Assembly (NCBI GenBank): GCA_902779165.1
Contig: CACZAN010000024.1
Coordinates: 1 to 64,000, forward strand
From: an uncultured Bacteroidales bacterium
GTDB taxonomy: Bacteria > Bacteroidota > Bacteroidia > Bacteroidales > Bacteroidaceae
DNA length: 64,000 nucleotides
Direction: 5' to 3'
Under the pieces are notes generated by a model that did no database searches, was not told where the DNA came from, and saw nothing but the letters and a program-made list of their open reading frames with translations. The translations under genes and the position numbers were made by a program. Positions 17,914 through 26,835 of this stretch are shown piece by piece; positions within the stretch are counted from its first letter, which is position 1, and each line of letters begins with the position of its first letter.

Positions 17914-20900
17914 ATGTCCATCATAAAACAATATTTGTCGACTCAAAAAGAGGCTCTGCAGAAGCTGCTTTGCCTCTATGCTTACATCGGCGGCGACCTG
18001 AAAGACGATGACCGCACGCAAATCAGCGTCCACGGTTCTTGTTTGTTGGGTGAGTTGCCCCTGCTGACCAACGATCTTATCAAACAGGAATTTGTTATTC
18101 ATATGCCGGCGAATCACTTCGGTCCGGCGCAGCAGTTCATTCGTCCGCGTATGTACGGAGAGGTGATGCGTTATCTTATGGACGAACATCCCGACTGGCT
18201 CGAGGAATTCGACAGCTGGCCTCTGACGCGTTATCGCGAGTACGACGATCTGCAGAAAAATGTTCGCCGGTTGCACGCCGGCAAGGCTCCTGCTCCCCTG
18301 GTTCTCAGCAGCTCGCTGCCTCCTTATCTTCTCAGCCTTGTCGACGACCGCCGCTATGAGCCGTTGATGACGATGATCCGCGACAATGACTTTCCGGCAT
18401 TCATCAACGCCTTAGTGCGCAAATGGATGAAGGATGATTTTATCGACCCGGAAGAGACGCTGCGCCGGCAACTGAGCATGCGTAAGCTCGATAAGACCGA
18501 CCCTGATATCCGTGAGATGAACGCGCTGGTGAACTACTACCGCTACGTCTGTCAGGGTCAGTACAACCCGCCTACGAGCGTTCGTATGACTTATTCCGAC
18601 CTGCTGCTGAAAGGCGTTCATGCGATGTGCCAGGGTAAGAGCGACCTTGCCTGCAAGGTGTTTTCGGAGGCCACTGCGGCATCTTCCCGTGCAGCTAAGG
18701 ACAAGAGTGAGGACGAACGTTTTCTGACCGATGGGATTGCAGCCTTCTACTGGGTTGTGGCGATGTGGACCAGCAAGGAGGGCGAATGCCGTGGACGGCT
18801 GAAAGCCTTCGTGGAACAGGCGAAGTCGGGCAATCCCTTGAACCTGTGGAGGGTGGGGGCTGCAGTTCTGGTTGCTGATGCCCTCATCAACCCACTTCAG
18901 CGAATTGACATGGAACTGCTGACCCAGCTCCTGAACCCTATCGATTTCCTGCAGCGCGAGTATGTGCTTCAGCAGCGACTGGTCATGGTGCTGGCTGCAA
19001 GCTCCACAGGGCTGGAGCTCACCCCTCAGAACTTCATGGGTAAGTCCTCGTTCCTGCGACAGGAGGCATCGCCGTTCCTGCCCTCGATGACCAAGAAGGA
19101 AAAGAAGCTCCTCTCCAACGTCTTTGGGAATAAGACCATGTCCAGTCTCATTCGCTCTAAGGATCCATGGGAAATAATGCTCGACAGGCTCATCTCGTCT
19201 GAACAGAAGGCTGATGCCTCAGATTCGGGCGAACATCGCGTCATGTACATCATCATGAGTGATGGTGAAAGCGTGGAGCTGCGCGAACAAAACCGCCTCA
19301 AGGACGGACGATGGGGAGCCGGAAAGATGTTGCCCTGGAACCGCTTTGTCACGGGCACAGAGCCTTTTATGGACCGTGCAGACCAGGCCGTGGTGGCTGA
19401 CGTCCGTTTCCTGGGCATGAACCGTCTCACGGTGGGTGTCGTCCTCCCTCATCTTGTGGGTTCCGACCGTGTCTACACCGGCGAGCAGATGCCTTTCCGG
19501 CGAGTCAATATTGAACAGCAGAAGCCATATGTCATCATCGAACAGAAGCCTGAAGGAGGCTTCCGCCTGCAGTCGAATGTGACCTTTAAGGACATGATGT
19601 CGCAGACCAGCGTCTATCACCGCGTGGACTCTATGCAGTACATCTATTTCCCCATGAGCGATCATGAGCGTTCGGTGCTGATGGAGCTGCTTTCGGTTAC
19701 AGATTTTCCGCCTGAAGCAGAGGAGAAGCTGCGGAAGCTGTTGCCCCTGCTTGTGGGAACCACCGATATCCATAGTGATCTCATGCCCTTGGAACAGGAG
19801 ATTCAGAGCCTTGATACTCAGAGCAAGACGCTTATCCGCCTCACACCCGACCCGACGACCCAGACGATGTTCGATGCTTACGTGATCGTGCGTCCGCTCT
19901 TGGGAGGACAGATGGCTCTCACCCCGGCACAGGGTGACCGCACTATCATCGACCAGAGCGAGAAAACGGGCCGTGTGCGTATTGATCGTGACTTCGAGAC
20001 CGAGGGTCACAACCTCTCGGTTTTCCTCAATTTCTGCCAGCAGCACGACATCGAGCTGACTGAGAATCTGGGCGCGCACCTCTCCACTCCTCAGGTGCTG
20101 GATATTCTTGCTTTTGTCAGTTCACACTCGGAGATCTGCGGCATGGAATGGCCTGAAGGTGAGAAACTGCGCATGCGCCGTGCCAACAAGTCGTCTGATT
20201 GGGACATTGCCCTGCACCAGCGCGGTCGATGGTTCGAAATCGAAGGCGACGTGAAACTCGACGACAATTCCATCCTCACCGCCCAGCAACTGCTACAGGC
20301 CCTCGGAACCAGCCACGGAGGATACGTCCAGCTGCAGAACGGCGACTACCTCTGGCTCTCGGAGAGACTACGCAAACAGCTCGACACCTTGGAGAGCCTT
20401 ACCACGGTCGAAAACGGGCGTCCCACGGTATCAAACCTCCAGACGTCCCTGCTCGGCGAGATTGTCAACGGAGAGATTATTATTCATCATGATGAAGAGT
20501 TTGAAGGGCTCAAGCAACGCATCGAAAAGGCCGAAAAGGTAGAGCCTGAGATACCTCAAGGACTCGAAGCCACACTGCGTCCCTATCAGGTGGAGGGCTT
20601 CCAGTGGATGTCGCGTCTGTCGATGTGGGGCGCCGGAGGATGTCTGGCTGACGATATGGGCCTGGGTAAGACCGTGCAGACCATAGCCTTCCTGCTGGAT
20701 CAGGCCGAAAAGGGGCCGTCCCTGGTGGTGGCTCCTGCCAGCGTCGTACCCAACTGGCGCAACGAGATCCAGCGCTTTGCCCCTGGCCTCCATCCCTACG
20801 TCATCACGGATTATGTCAATCGTGAGAATATTGTGAATCAGGCCTCTGATGGCGACGTCATCCTCACCTCCTACGGGACGCTCGTTTCGCTGCATTTCTG

Positions 20901-21942
20901 CATGACCAGCAAGCAATGGAACATCGCCTGCCTTGACGAGGCTCATGTCATCAAAAACCGGGGCACCAAGACCAGCATTGTCTGCATGCAGCTCCAAGCT
21001 GCCAGCCGCATCATCCTCACCGGTACTCCCGTACAGAACCACCTCGGTGAGCTCTGGAACCTCTTCCAGTTCATCAACCCCGGGCTCCTCAGTTCCTACG
21101 AGCAGTTCAACCAGAAATACATCATCCCTATCACCAACTTGCAGGATGACGAACGCCAACAGCAGCTGCAGGCACTCGTCTCGCCCTTTATGCTCCGCCG
21201 TACCAAGCAGGCGGTGGCCAAGGAACTGCCCGAGAAGACTGAAATCACCATCAACGTGGAACTCACGGAGAACGAGATGGCGTTCTATGAGGTGGTGCGT
21301 CGCGAAGCAGAACAGCGCGTTATCGAGGAGGGCGAGAAGCTTAGTATCAATGTATTGTCGGAACTCACCCGGCTGCGCCGCACGGCCTGCAGCGTGGAGC
21401 TCAATGACCCCACGTGGATAGAAGGGTCCAGCAAGGTCAACGCCTTCCTTGAACTTGTTCAGGCAATTGTCGAAGGAGGCCACAGTGTGCTGGTGTTCAG
21501 TCAGTTCACATCGTTCCTGCAGCTCGTGCAGCGCACGTTGAAGGAGAACCATCTTCCATTCCTCTACCTCGACGGCGCCGTGCCCCTCAAACAGCGCGAA
21601 CAGCTCGTACACGACTTCCAGAAAGGTAAGAGTCCCATCTTCCTCATCAGCCTCAAGGCCGGTGGAGTAGGGCTCAACCTCACTGCCGCCAACTACGTCA
21701 TACATCTCGACCCCTGGTGGAATCCTGCTATCGAACAGCAGGCTACAGACCGAGCTTATCGAATCGGACAGACGCAGGCCGTCACTGTCTATCACCTCAT
21801 TTCGAGACATACAATCGAGGAAAAGATCCTGCGCCTGCACGAGAGCAAAAGAGCACTTTCCGACTCAATCCTCGAAGGAGCCGAAAACAACTTCAAACTT
21901 ACAGCTAAAGATCTGCTTGAAATGCTGTCAAATAAATGGTAG
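17914..21942 (+). CDS. SNF2/RapA-type ATP-dependent helicase-like protein
   Basis: A 1342-residue DNA-dependent ATPase. The C-terminal half is a SNF2 engine: [15 protein letters not shown] (about 880), [16 protein letters not shown] (Walker A, about 911), DEAHVIKN (about 1007), [19 protein letters not shown], and the second lobe with SQFTSF and [20 protein letters not shown] plus the arginine-finger segment TDRAYRIGQ. The first ~870 residues have no recognised domain; there is no SWIM zinc finger. It probably remodels protein-DNA complexes or RNA polymerase; the target cannot be told. trmD begins 3 bp after its stop. Confidence 0.88.
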   Translation: MSIIKQYLSTQKEALQKLLCLYAYIGGDLKDDDRTQISVHGSCLLGELPLLTNDLIKQEFVIHMPANHFGPAQQFIRPRMYGEVMRYLMDEHPDWLEEFDSWPLTRYREYDDLQKNVRRLHAGKAPAPLVLSSSLPPYLLSLVDDRRYEPLMTMIRDNDFPAFINALVRKWMKDDFIDPEETLRRQLSMRKLDKTDPDIREMNALVNYYRYVCQGQYNPPTSVRMTYSDLLLKGVHAMCQGKSDLACKVFSEATAASSRAAKDKSEDERFLTDGIAAFYWVVAMWTSKEGECRGRLKAFVEQAKSGNPLNLWRVGAAVLVADALINPLQRIDMELLTQLLNPIDFLQREYVLQQRLVMVLAASSTGLELTPQNFMGKSSFLRQEASPFLPSMTKKEKKLLSNVFGNKTMSSLIRSKDPWEIMLDRLISSEQKADASDSGEHRVMYIIMSDGESVELREQNRLKDGRWGAGKMLPWNRFVTGTEPFMDRADQAVVADVRFLGMNRLTVGVVLPHLVGSDRVYTGEQMPFRRVNIEQQKPYVIIEQKPEGGFRLQSNVTFKDMMSQTSVYHRVDSMQYIYFPMSDHERSVLMELLSVTDFPPEAEEKLRKLLPLLVGTTDIHSDLMPLEQEIQSLDTQSKTLIRLTPDPTTQTMFDAYVIVRPLLGGQMALTPAQGDRTIIDQSEKTGRVRIDRDFETEGHNLSVFLNFCQQHDIELTENLGAHLSTPQVLDILAFVSSHSEICGMEWPEGEKLRMRRANKSSDWDIALHQRGRWFEIEGDVKLDDNSILTAQQLLQALGTSHGGYVQLQNGDYLWLSERLRKQLDTLESLTTVENGRPTVSNLQTSLLGEIVNGEIIIHHDEEFEGLKQRIEKAEKVEPEIPQGLEATLRPYQVEGFQWMSRLSMWGAGGCLADDMGLGKTVQTIAFLLDQAEKGPSLVVAPASVVPNWRNEIQRFAPGLHPYVITDYVNRENIVNQASDGDVILTSYGTLVSLHFCMTSKQWNIACLDEAHVIKNRGTKTSIVCMQLQAASRIILTGTPVQNHLGELWNLFQFINPGLLSSYEQFNQKYIIPITNLQDDERQQQLQALVSPFMLRRTKQAVAKELPEKTEITINVELTENEMAFYEVVRREAEQRVIEEGEKLSINVLSELTRLRRTACSVELNDPTWIEGSSKVNAFLELVQAIVEGGHSVLVFSQFTSFLQLVQRTLKENHLPFLYLDGAVPLKQREQLVHDFQKGKSPIFLISLKAGGVGLNLTAANYVIHLDPWWNPAIEQQATDRAYRIGQTQAVTVYHLISRHTIEEKILRLHESKRALSDSILEGAENNFKLTAKDLLEMLSNKW

Positions 21943-21944
21943 CC

Positions 21945-22628
21945 ATGAGAATAGACATCATCACTGTACTCCCGCAACTTATCGAGGGATTTCTCGGAGA
22001 GAGCATCATCGGACGAGCCCAGAAGCGAGGACTCGTGGAGATACACCTGCACAACCTCCGCGACTACGCCGTGCGGAAAGATCGTCGTATTGACGACTAT
22101 CCTTTCGGAGGATTTGCGGGAATGGTCATGCAGTGCGAACCCATCGATCGCTGCATCAGTGCCCTCACGGCCGAGCGCCACTATGACCAGATTATTTTCA
22201 CCACCCCCGACGGCGAACAGTTCTCACAGCCTATGGCCAACGAGCTGTCGCTCTGCGAAAACATCATTATCCTCTGCGGACACTATAAAGGCATCGATTA
22301 TCGCATACGCGAACATTTGATAACCAAGGAAGTAAGCATTGGGGACTATGTCCTCACCGGGGGCGAACTGGCAGCTGCCGTCATGGCAGACGCCATCGTA
22401 CGTATTCTTCCTGGGGCTATCGGCGACGAACAGAGTGCCCTCTCAGATTCTTTCCAGGACAACCTTCTTGCAGCGCCCGTTTACACCCGGCCGGCTGAAT
22501 ATCGCGGATGGAAAGTGCCTGATGTGCTCCTTTCCGGACACGAGGCGCGCATCAAAGAATGGGAACTACAGCAGAGTCTGGAACGAACACAGAGGTTGCG
22601 ACCAGACTTGTTGAAGCCGAAAGATTGA
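21945..22628 (+). CDS. trmD: tRNA (guanine37-N1)-methyltransferase
   Basis: Methylates G37 next to the anticodon, preventing frameshifts. The 227-residue SPOUT enzyme begins [12 protein letters not shown] and shows [23 protein letters not shown] (about 113-122) and the knot motif [17 protein letters not shown] (134-150). The C-terminal [20 protein letters not shown] is diagnostic. The start at 21945 fits the family; an ATG at 21936 overlaps the SNF2 stop and adds three residues. Confidence 0.96.
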   Translation: MRIDIITVLPQLIEGFLGESIIGRAQKRGLVEIHLHNLRDYAVRKDRRIDDYPFGGFAGMVMQCEPIDRCISALTAERHYDQIIFTTPDGEQFSQPMANELSLCENIIILCGHYKGIDYRIREHLITKEVSIGDYVLTGGELAAAVMADAIVRILPGAIGDEQSALSDSFQDNLLAAPVYTRPAEYRGWKVPDVLLSGHEARIKEWELQQSLERTQRLRPDLLKPKD

Positions 22629-22727
22629 AGAGTTTAAAAGTTTAAAGGTTTAAGGGGGTTAAGGGTTATGAGGATGAAATGTTAAAAAATGCCAAGGAAT
22701 GAGGAGATATTCAATTTTCACCCTTTA

Positions 22728-22763
22728 TTTTGCGCCATGCATCTGAAAAACTCCCTATCTTTG
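22728..22763 (+). promoter_or_regulatory. Promoter of the zeta-like kinase gene
   Basis: TTTTG (22728-22732) and TATCTTTG (22756-22763) with a 23-bp gap, slightly long. The box is 23 bp before the ATG at 22787. Confidence 0.6.
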
Positions 22764-22786
22764 CCCCGAACTAAGTATAAAACCCT

Positions 22787-23392
22787 ATGGCAGAGCAAAA
22801 AAAACGCAACCTTTATGTCATCGCAGGATGCAACGGAGCTGGCAAGACTACAGCTTCCTTCACCGTCCTGCCTGAGATGTTAGACTGCCGCGAATTCGTC
22901 AACGCCGATGAAATCGCCAAGGGACTCTCGCCCTTCAACCCCGAAGGCGTGGCTATTCAGGCAGGACGACTCATGATAGATCGCATCATTCACCTCCTCA
23001 AGGAAGGAGAGACTTTCGCCTTCGAGACCACGCTGGCCACGCGCTCTTACATAAAGCTCATCCAGCAGGCACAGAAACGAGGCTACTTCGTCACCCTCCT
23101 CTTCTTCTCGCTGTCGTCGCCGGAGCAGGCCGTAGCACGAGTGGCCAAGCGCGTCAGTCAGGGAGGCCACAATATCCCCCTCGAAGTTATCCATCGCCGC
23201 TTCCATGCCGGACTGCAGAACCTCTTCCAGCTCTATATCCCCGTGGTTGACTACTGGGCTCTCTATGATAACTCCACCGTTCCTTCAGCCAAGATTGCAT
23301 GTGGGTGGAAGGATCAGCGAGTTAACGTCGTGGACGAGACACGATACATCGATTTATCTGCAACCTATAAAATCCCCGAAAGTCATGAATGA
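22787..23392 (+). CDS. Zeta-toxin-like P-loop kinase (COG4185 type)
   Basis: A 201-residue P-loop protein with VIAGCNGAGKTTAS (Walker A, about 11-24), FVNADEIAKGLSPFNPE, FAFETTLATRSY and a helical second half with VSQGGHNIPLEVIHRRF. These match the zeta-toxin/predicted ABC-type ATPase group. Classical zeta toxins phosphorylate UDP-N-acetylglucosamine; many chromosomal relatives have unknown substrates. It has its own promoter and a 51-residue ORF overlapping its 3' end by 8 bp, followed by a strong terminator, so the pair is a two-gene unit. It may be a toxin-antitoxin module, but the partner is not an epsilon antitoxin by sequence. Confidence 0.82.
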   Translation: MAEQKKRNLYVIAGCNGAGKTTASFTVLPEMLDCREFVNADEIAKGLSPFNPEGVAIQAGRLMIDRIIHLLKEGETFAFETTLATRSYIKLIQQAQKRGYFVTLLFFSLSSPEQAVARVAKRVSQGGHNIPLEVIHRRFHAGLQNLFQLYIPVVDYWALYDNSTVPSAKIACGWKDQRVNVVDETRYIDLSATYKIPESHE

Positions 23393-23540
23393 AAGAGAAG
23401 TAATCGAAATGCAACGCAAGATTGATCGGGGAATTCTTCTGGCGCAGCAGAAACTCGTTGAACGTTCACGCCTGTTACACTACACCCTTGTTGTAGCCCG
23501 CGGAGGACAAGTCGTCGAAGTGCAACCCGACGAACTCTGA
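23385..23540 (+). CDS. Small protein overlapping the zeta-like kinase gene
   Basis: A 51-residue protein beginning MNEREVIEMQRKID and ending VVEVQPDEL. Its ATG lies inside ATGAATGA at the kinase stop (8-bp overlap), a strong sign of translational coupling. The protein is helical and charged in the first half (GILLAQQKLVERSR) with a short beta-like end. It could be an antitoxin or accessory factor for the kinase; no family is recognised. Confidence 0.7.
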   Translation: MNEREVIEMQRKIDRGILLAQQKLVERSRLLHYTLVVARGGQVVEVQPDEL

Positions 23541-23640
23541 TTGAAGCGTTTACCGACAAACCCAGTTCGGAGTGCTGCTTGGCGCATCCTTTTCGAAGTG
23601 TTGCTCGGTGGCATCTGACCGTTTTTCCGACACCTAAAGT

Positions 23641-23679
23641 GACTCAGTGGCTCAATAACAAGTCACTGAGTCGCATTTT
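23641..23679 (+). terminator. Terminator of the zeta-like kinase unit
   Basis: GACTCAGTG (23641-23649) pairs perfectly with CACTGAGTC (23664-23672) around a 14-base loop, followed by GCATTTTT. It is the clearest rho-independent terminator in the window. Confidence 0.8.
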
Positions 23680-23734
23680 TGGTCGAAAGGAGGTCGCTTT
23701 GGTGGATGTGAGGCCGTGGACCGTTAGACATAAG

Positions 23735-23856
23735 GTCGTAGGTGGCGATTCGTTAGGCCGTAGGCGGCGATACGTTAGGTCGTAGGCGGCGATACGTTAG
23801 GTCGTAGGCGGCGATACGTTAGGTCGTAGGCGGCAGAATATAAGGTCGTAAACACC
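23735..23856. repeat. 22-bp tandem repeat array (five copies plus a partial)
   Basis: Consecutive 22-bp units start at 23735, 23757, 23779, 23801 and 23823, each beginning GYCGTAGGYGGC; a partial sixth begins at 23845. The third and fourth copies are identical and the fifth diverges. There are no spacers. The array lies in the 484-bp gap between the kinase unit and ftsY, which holds no gene. Confidence 0.92.
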
Positions 23857-23861
23857 CTTGC

Positions 23862-23880
23862 GACCTAATATATTTAGGTC
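23862..23880. terminator. Perfect hairpin after the 22-bp array
   Basis: GACCTAA-TATAT-TTAGGTC is a perfect 7-bp stem, followed by CTCAAAAATA. Its GACCTAA echoes the AGGTC of the array. It may be a terminator or part of the repeat element. Confidence 0.4.
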
Positions 23881-23971
23881 CTCAAAAATATGCAAGATGG
23901 GTCACGAAGATTGCAGATAAATGTTAAGATGCTTAAATCAGTCTAAAACCACCCTTAAACTATTGGTCAAA

Positions 23972-24003
23972 TTTGGTGGTTTCGAAAAAAAGTCGTACTT
24001 TTG
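23972..24003 (+). promoter_or_regulatory. Promoter of ftsY
   Basis: TTTG (23972-23975) and TACTTTTG (23996-24003) are 20 bp apart. No comparable box was seen before the other genes up to 37.6 kb, so this may start a very long transcript. Confidence 0.75.
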
Positions 24004-24024
24004 CACCGCAAAAATGAAATGAAT

Positions 24025-24990
24025 ATGGGATTCCTGAATTTCTTCTCCCGCAACAAGGAGCAACAGAAAGAGACGCTGGACCGCGGTCTCGAGAAAACCA
24101 AAGAGAGTTTCTTTGGTAAGCTGGCACGTGCCGTGGCTGGCAAGAGCAAGGTGGACGACGATGTGCTCGACGACCTCGAAGAGGTGCTTGTTACCTCCGA
24201 CGTGGGCGTGGACACCACATTGAATATCATCCGTCGGATAGAAGAGCGCGTAGCACGCGACAAGTATGTGAGCACCAGTGAACTTCAGGCCATCCTCCGC
24301 GAAGAGATTGCAGCCCTGCTGACTGAGAACAACACCGGCGACACCGAAGGCTACCAGCTGCCCGAGGGCAAGCGCCCGTATGTCATTATGGTCGTGGGAG
24401 TCAACGGCGTAGGCAAGACCACCACCATTGGAAAACTCGCATGGCAGTTCAAGCAAGCGGGGCTGAAGGTGATGCTCGGCGCTGCCGACACGTTCCGTGC
24501 TGCCGCCGTGGAGCAGATCGTCATCTGGGGCCAACGCGTGGGAGTGCCCGTGGTGAAGCAGCAGATGGGCGCCGACCCTGCCAGCGTGGCTTTCGACACC
24601 CTCAGCAGTGCTGTTGCCAACGACGTCGACGTCGTACTCATCGACACCGCAGGGCGACTGCATAATAAGAAAGGCCTGATGGACGAGCTCTCGAAGATCA
24701 AGCGCGTGATGCAGAAGGTGGTGCCCGAGGCCCCGCACGATGTGATGCTGGTGCTCGACGGCAGCACGGGGCAGAACGCCTTCGAACAGGCTCGCCAGTT
24801 CACAGCTGCCACCGACGTCACCTCCATGGCTATCACCAAGCTCGATGGCACGGCAAAGGGTGGGGTAGTGCTCGGCATCTCAGACCAGTTCAAGATTCCC
24901 GTCCGCTATATCGGACTCGGTGAAGGCATGGAAGATCTGCAGCCCTTCAACCGCCGCGATTTCGTAAATAGCTTGTTCGGGGAGAAATAG
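24025..24990 (+). CDS. ftsY: Signal recognition particle receptor
   Basis: The GTPase docks the signal recognition particle at the membrane for co-translational insertion. The 321-residue protein has a short basic/acidic A domain, the N domain (DVLDDLEEVLVTSDVG), and the G domain: GVNGVGKTTT (125-134), DTFRAAAVEQ (155-164), DTAGR (207-211), TKLDGTAKGG, and the closing GLGEGMEDLQPF. The start at 24025 (MGFLNFFSR) matches relatives; ATG at 24019 adds two residues. The promoter box ends only about 20 bp upstream, so the leader is very short. rimO follows 65 bp downstream. Confidence 0.96.
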   Translation: MGFLNFFSRNKEQQKETLDRGLEKTKESFFGKLARAVAGKSKVDDDVLDDLEEVLVTSDVGVDTTLNIIRRIEERVARDKYVSTSELQAILREEIAALLTENNTGDTEGYQLPEGKRPYVIMVVGVNGVGKTTTIGKLAWQFKQAGLKVMLGAADTFRAAAVEQIVIWGQRVGVPVVKQQMGADPASVAFDTLSSAVANDVDVVLIDTAGRLHNKKGLMDELSKIKRVMQKVVPEAPHDVMLVLDGSTGQNAFEQARQFTAATDVTSMAITKLDGTAKGGVVLGISDQFKIPVRYIGLGEGMEDLQPFNRRDFVNSLFGEK

Positions 24991-25055
24991 CCCCGCCCAT
25001 CATCCTCCCTTTGAAGAAGAGGTGGTTGCCATCAAGAACAATATGATAAGTTAGT

Positions 25056-26519
25056 ATGACTCATTCCCCTAAAACAGTAAGACATTCTTCTCCCTCCAGA
25101 AAAGGAAGGGCAGGGAGTGGGTCTTCTATCGACATCCTCACTATGGGCTGTTCCAAGAACTTGGTGGACAGCGAGCGCCTGATGGCCCAGCTGCACCACG
25201 CCGGCTATCGGGTGCAGCACGACCCTGAAGTTTGTGAGGGAGACATCTGCATCATCAACACCTGCGGTTTCATCGGCGACGCCAAGGAGGAAAGCATCAA
25301 TATGATACTCCAGCAGGGACTGCGAAAGCAACTTCTGTCAAATACCCCGGCTCCAGCCCCCTCTTCGACGAGCCCTGTTGCTGGCGGTTCGTCCGCCAGC
25401 CCCCTCCGCCCCCTCCGCCGTCTCTACGTCATGGGGTGCCTCTCTCAGCGCTACCTCGAAGAGCTGCAGGCCGAAATCCCCGAAGTCGACGGCTGGTACG
25501 GCAAGTTCGACTGGCCTCGTCTGCTGGCTGACCTCGGCCACGCCTGGGACGACGCCCTCACCCCCGGCCGCCTGCTCACCACCCCATCGCACTACGCCTA
25601 TGTGAAGATCTCTGAGGGCTGCGACCGCCGCTGCTCCTACTGCGCCATCCCCCTCATCACCGGCCGTCACCAGAGCCGTCCGATGGAGGAAATACTCGAT
25701 GAGGTGCGGCAGCTCGTGAAGCAGGGCGTAAAGGAGTTCAACATCATAGCCCAGGAACTCACTTATTACGGCATCGACCTTTACCACCGTCGTGCCATTG
25801 CCGAGCTCGTCGACCGCATGGCCAACATCGAAGGAGTATGCTGGATACGCCTGCACTACGGCTATCCCACAGACTTCCCTTGGGAGCTCTTGCAGGTGAT
25901 GAACCGTCATGAGAACGTATGTCGCTACCTCGACATCGCACTGCAGCACATCGCCGACCCCGTGCTCACCGCCATGCGCCGCCACATAACACGTCAGCAG
26001 ACCTATGACTTCGTGGAACGCCTTCGTAACGAGGTGCCCGGAATCCACCTGCGTACCACCTTGATGGTCGGCCATCCAGGTGAGACGGAGGAAGCTTTCC
26101 AGGAGTTGCTCGACTTCACCCGTTGGGCTCGCTTCGAACGGATGGGCGCCTTTGCCTACAGCGAGGAAGAGGGCACTCATAGTGCTACTGCCTACTCCGA
26201 CGACATCCCCGACGAGGTCAAGCAGGCCCGTCTGTCGAAACTCATGCGCATCCAACAACGCATCTCCAACGAGGTTCAGGAAGCTAAGGTCGGCACCCTG
26301 CAACGTGTTATCATCGACCGCACAGAAGGTGATTACTACGTCGGACGCACTCAGTACGACTCTCCGGAAGTGGATCCCGAAGTGCTCATCCCCATCCAGG
26401 TCGAGGAGGGCACCTCTGAGGGTCAGACCCTCGGCGCCTCCCTCACCATAGGTCGCTTCTATGATGTCCGCATTACCTCGGCCGATGACTTCGACCTCTA
26501 CGCTACACCCATCCGATAA
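25056..26519 (+). CDS. rimO: Ribosomal protein S12 (Asp) methylthiotransferase with extra segments
   Basis: Adds a methylthio group to an Asp of ribosomal protein S12. The 487-residue radical-SAM protein has the N-terminal cluster Cys residues in MGCSKN (Cys32), NTCGF (Cys70) and MGCLSQRY (Cys128), the radical-SAM motif CDRRCSYC (about 189-196) and a C-terminal TRAM domain. Two oddities: residues 1-24 are extra and come from a GC-rich repeat (25092-25125), and residues about 93-120 are a Pro/Ser/Ala-rich insertion between the second and third Cys, encoded by DNA with the perfect hairpin CTGGCGG-TTCGT-CCGCCAG. All catalytic residues are intact, so it should be active. Confidence 0.93.
   Translation: MTHSPKTVRHSSPSRKGRAGSGSSIDILTMGCSKNLVDSERLMAQLHHAGYRVQHDPEVCEGDICIINTCGFIGDAKEESINMILQQGLRKQLLSNTPAPAPSSTSPVAGGSSASPLRPLRRLYVMGCLSQRYLEELQAEIPEVDGWYGKFDWPRLLADLGHAWDDALTPGRLLTTPSHYAYVKISEGCDRRCSYCAIPLITGRHQSRPMEEILDEVRQLVKQGVKEFNIIAQELTYYGIDLYHRRAIAELVDRMANIEGVCWIRLHYGYPTDFPWELLQVMNRHENVCRYLDIALQHIADPVLTAMRRHITRQQTYDFVERLRNEVPGIHLRTTLMVGHPGETEEAFQELLDFTRWARFERMGAFAYSEEEGTHSATAYSDDIPDEVKQARLSKLMRIQQRISNEVQEAKVGTLQRVIIDRTEGDYYVGRTQYDSPEVDPEVLIPIQVEEGTSEGQTLGASLTIGRFYDVRITSADDFDLYATPIR
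25092..25125. repeat. GC-rich dispersed hairpin element, copy 2, inside rimO
   Basis: CCCTCCAGAAAAGGAAGGGC then AGGGAGTGGGTCTT, the same plan as copy 1 at 4894. It lies within the first 25 codons of rimO, so the element is translated if the 25056 start is used. Confidence 0.55.
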
Positions 26520-26545
26520 TTCAAATATAATAAATATATAACTGA

Positions 26546-26833
26546 ATGAATCATAAAGAATTCATATCCGCCCTATCTCAGCAGACGGGTCTCACGGCAA
26601 AGCGCACACAGAGCATGGTCAGCAACTTGCTGGCCGAACTCACCGCACGCTTTGAGGAGGGCGATGCCCTACAAGTCCAGAACTTCGGCACTTTCGAGGT
26701 AAAGAAGAAAATGGAACGTATCATCGTCAATCCCTCTGGAGGACAACGCATGCTGGTGCCCCCAAAACTCGCACTGGTCTTCAAACCGAGTGTTAACTTT
26801 AAAGAAAACATTCAGGAAGGAGGTGAACAGTAG
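26546..26833 (+). CDS. HU/IHF-family DNA-binding protein
   Basis: A 95-residue nucleoid protein of the HU/IHF fold: helical N-terminus (MNHKEFISALSQQTGLTAKR), the VQNFGTFEVKKKMER beta arm region with NPSGGQRMLVPPK in the DNA-contacting arm, and a short tail. The arm has lost the canonical GRNP but keeps the Pro at its tip. It is 27 bp after rimO and 2 bp before the larger HU-like gene, so the two HU proteins are almost certainly co-expressed and may form heterodimers. Confidence 0.9.
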   Translation: MNHKEFISALSQQTGLTAKRTQSMVSNLLAELTARFEEGDALQVQNFGTFEVKKKMERIIVNPSGGQRMLVPPKLALVFKPSVNFKENIQEGGEQ

Positions 26834-26835
26834 CC

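Noticed and set aside
20431-21840. 469-residue open frame on the minus strand
   Set aside because: Antisense to the SNF2 helicase motifs, which are clear on the plus strand.
23735-23856. CRISPR array
   Set aside because: Units are directly adjacent at 22 bp with no spacers, and no cas genes are present.
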